A DNA stretch of 64,000 nt, taken from positions 18,024-82,023 of the forward strand of contig NZ_VCNK01000028.1 of NCBI RefSeq assembly GCF_006265095.1, given 5' to 3'. The notes beneath the pieces are model-generated. The model ran no database searches. It saw nothing but the letters and a program-made list of their open reading frames with translations, and was not told where the DNA came from. The translations under genes were made by a program, and so were the position numbers. Shown here piece by piece: positions 63,978 through 64,000 of this stretch. Position 1 is the stretch's first letter, and each line of letters begins with the position of its first letter. Source of the stretch: Phaeobacter sp. B1627. Lineage in GTDB: Bacteria > Pseudomonadota > Alphaproteobacteria > Rhodobacterales > Rhodobacteraceae.

Positions 63978-64000
63978 ATGGCTAAGGAAAAGTTTGAACG
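63978..64000 (+). CDS. tuf: Elongation factor Tu (first codons only)
   Basis: ATG at 63978 begins MAKEKFER, the usual EF-Tu start, and runs out of the window. Upstream sequence is consistent with a promoter region. Identification rests on eight residues and context. Confidence 0.75.

Overview
The window is 64 kb of a GC-rich, gene-dense alphaproteobacterial chromosome. Gene content and order point to the Rhodobacterales (Roseobacter group): F0 ATP synthase genes (atpI-B-E-X-F) apart from F1, three tandem def genes next to fmt, a chvI-chvG-hprK-rapZ-EIIA(Man)-HPr cluster beside pckA, etfBA with a 3-hydroxybutyryl-CoA dehydrogenase, a probable methylsuccinyl-CoA dehydrogenase, and small families typical of this order (DUF1491, DUF6473, a two-TM HIG1 protein). 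I cannot fix the genus. I saw no prophage, insertion sequence, CRISPR array, rRNA or tRNA; this looks like core chromosome.

Layout. 1-4.1 kb: 5' part of ffh, azoR with a divergent LysR regulator, a DMT transporter, an ArsR regulator. 4.4-7.2 kb: F0 operon ending in a strong terminator. 7.3-10.4 kb: a PstB-like ATPase lacking its hydrolysis residues, then a FadR-type regulator divergent from a PLP aminotransferase with two matching operator-like repeats. 10.5-20.5 kb: smc, a lytic transglycosylase, cobD and cobC (B12 side chain), a glutathionyl-hydroquinone reductase homologue, a conserved hypothetical, a PatB-type lyase. 20.6-23.8 kb: def-def-def-like-fmt and two small membrane proteins. 24-27.5 kb (minus): UPF0126, rnhA, methyltransferase, ispH, NYN protein. 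27.7-37.9 kb (plus): folK, rpoZ, rel/spoT, DUF2062, pdxJ, small membrane protein, acpS, lepB, rnc, era, DUF1491, recO. 38-46 kb: PhoX-type Tat protein, dgt, CDF transporter, TauE/SafE permease, Mcd-like dehydrogenase, SGNH lipoprotein. 46-54 kb: pckA divergent from the ChvIG/HprK/RapZ/PTS cluster, then an acyltransferase. 54-64 kb: hbd, DUF6473, etfAB, cobalamin adenosyltransferase, HIG1, SDR, SH3 protein, parC, a lipoprotein, and the first codons of tuf.

How the genes fit together. Mcd-like dehydrogenase, EtfAB, Hbd, B12 genes (cobC, cobD, ATR) and pckA would fit acetyl-CoA assimilation by the ethylmalonyl-CoA pathway and gluconeogenesis. The permease-free PTS proteins with HprK, RapZ and ChvGI look like a regulatory phosphorelay placed beside pckA. 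rpoZ, rel, acpS, lepB, rnc, era and recO form a housekeeping block.

Non-coding features most worth attention are: a family of about 120-nt multi-hairpin elements (three copies) lying 3' of genes in the same orientation; short tandem repeats whose unit contains the stop codon at several gene ends; a 36-bp perfect palindrome between convergent phoX and dgt; and paired operator-like repeats. Protein-level oddities are the PstB-like pseudo-ATPase, the third def paralogue without catalytic residues, and a RapZ whose P-loop lysine is arginine.
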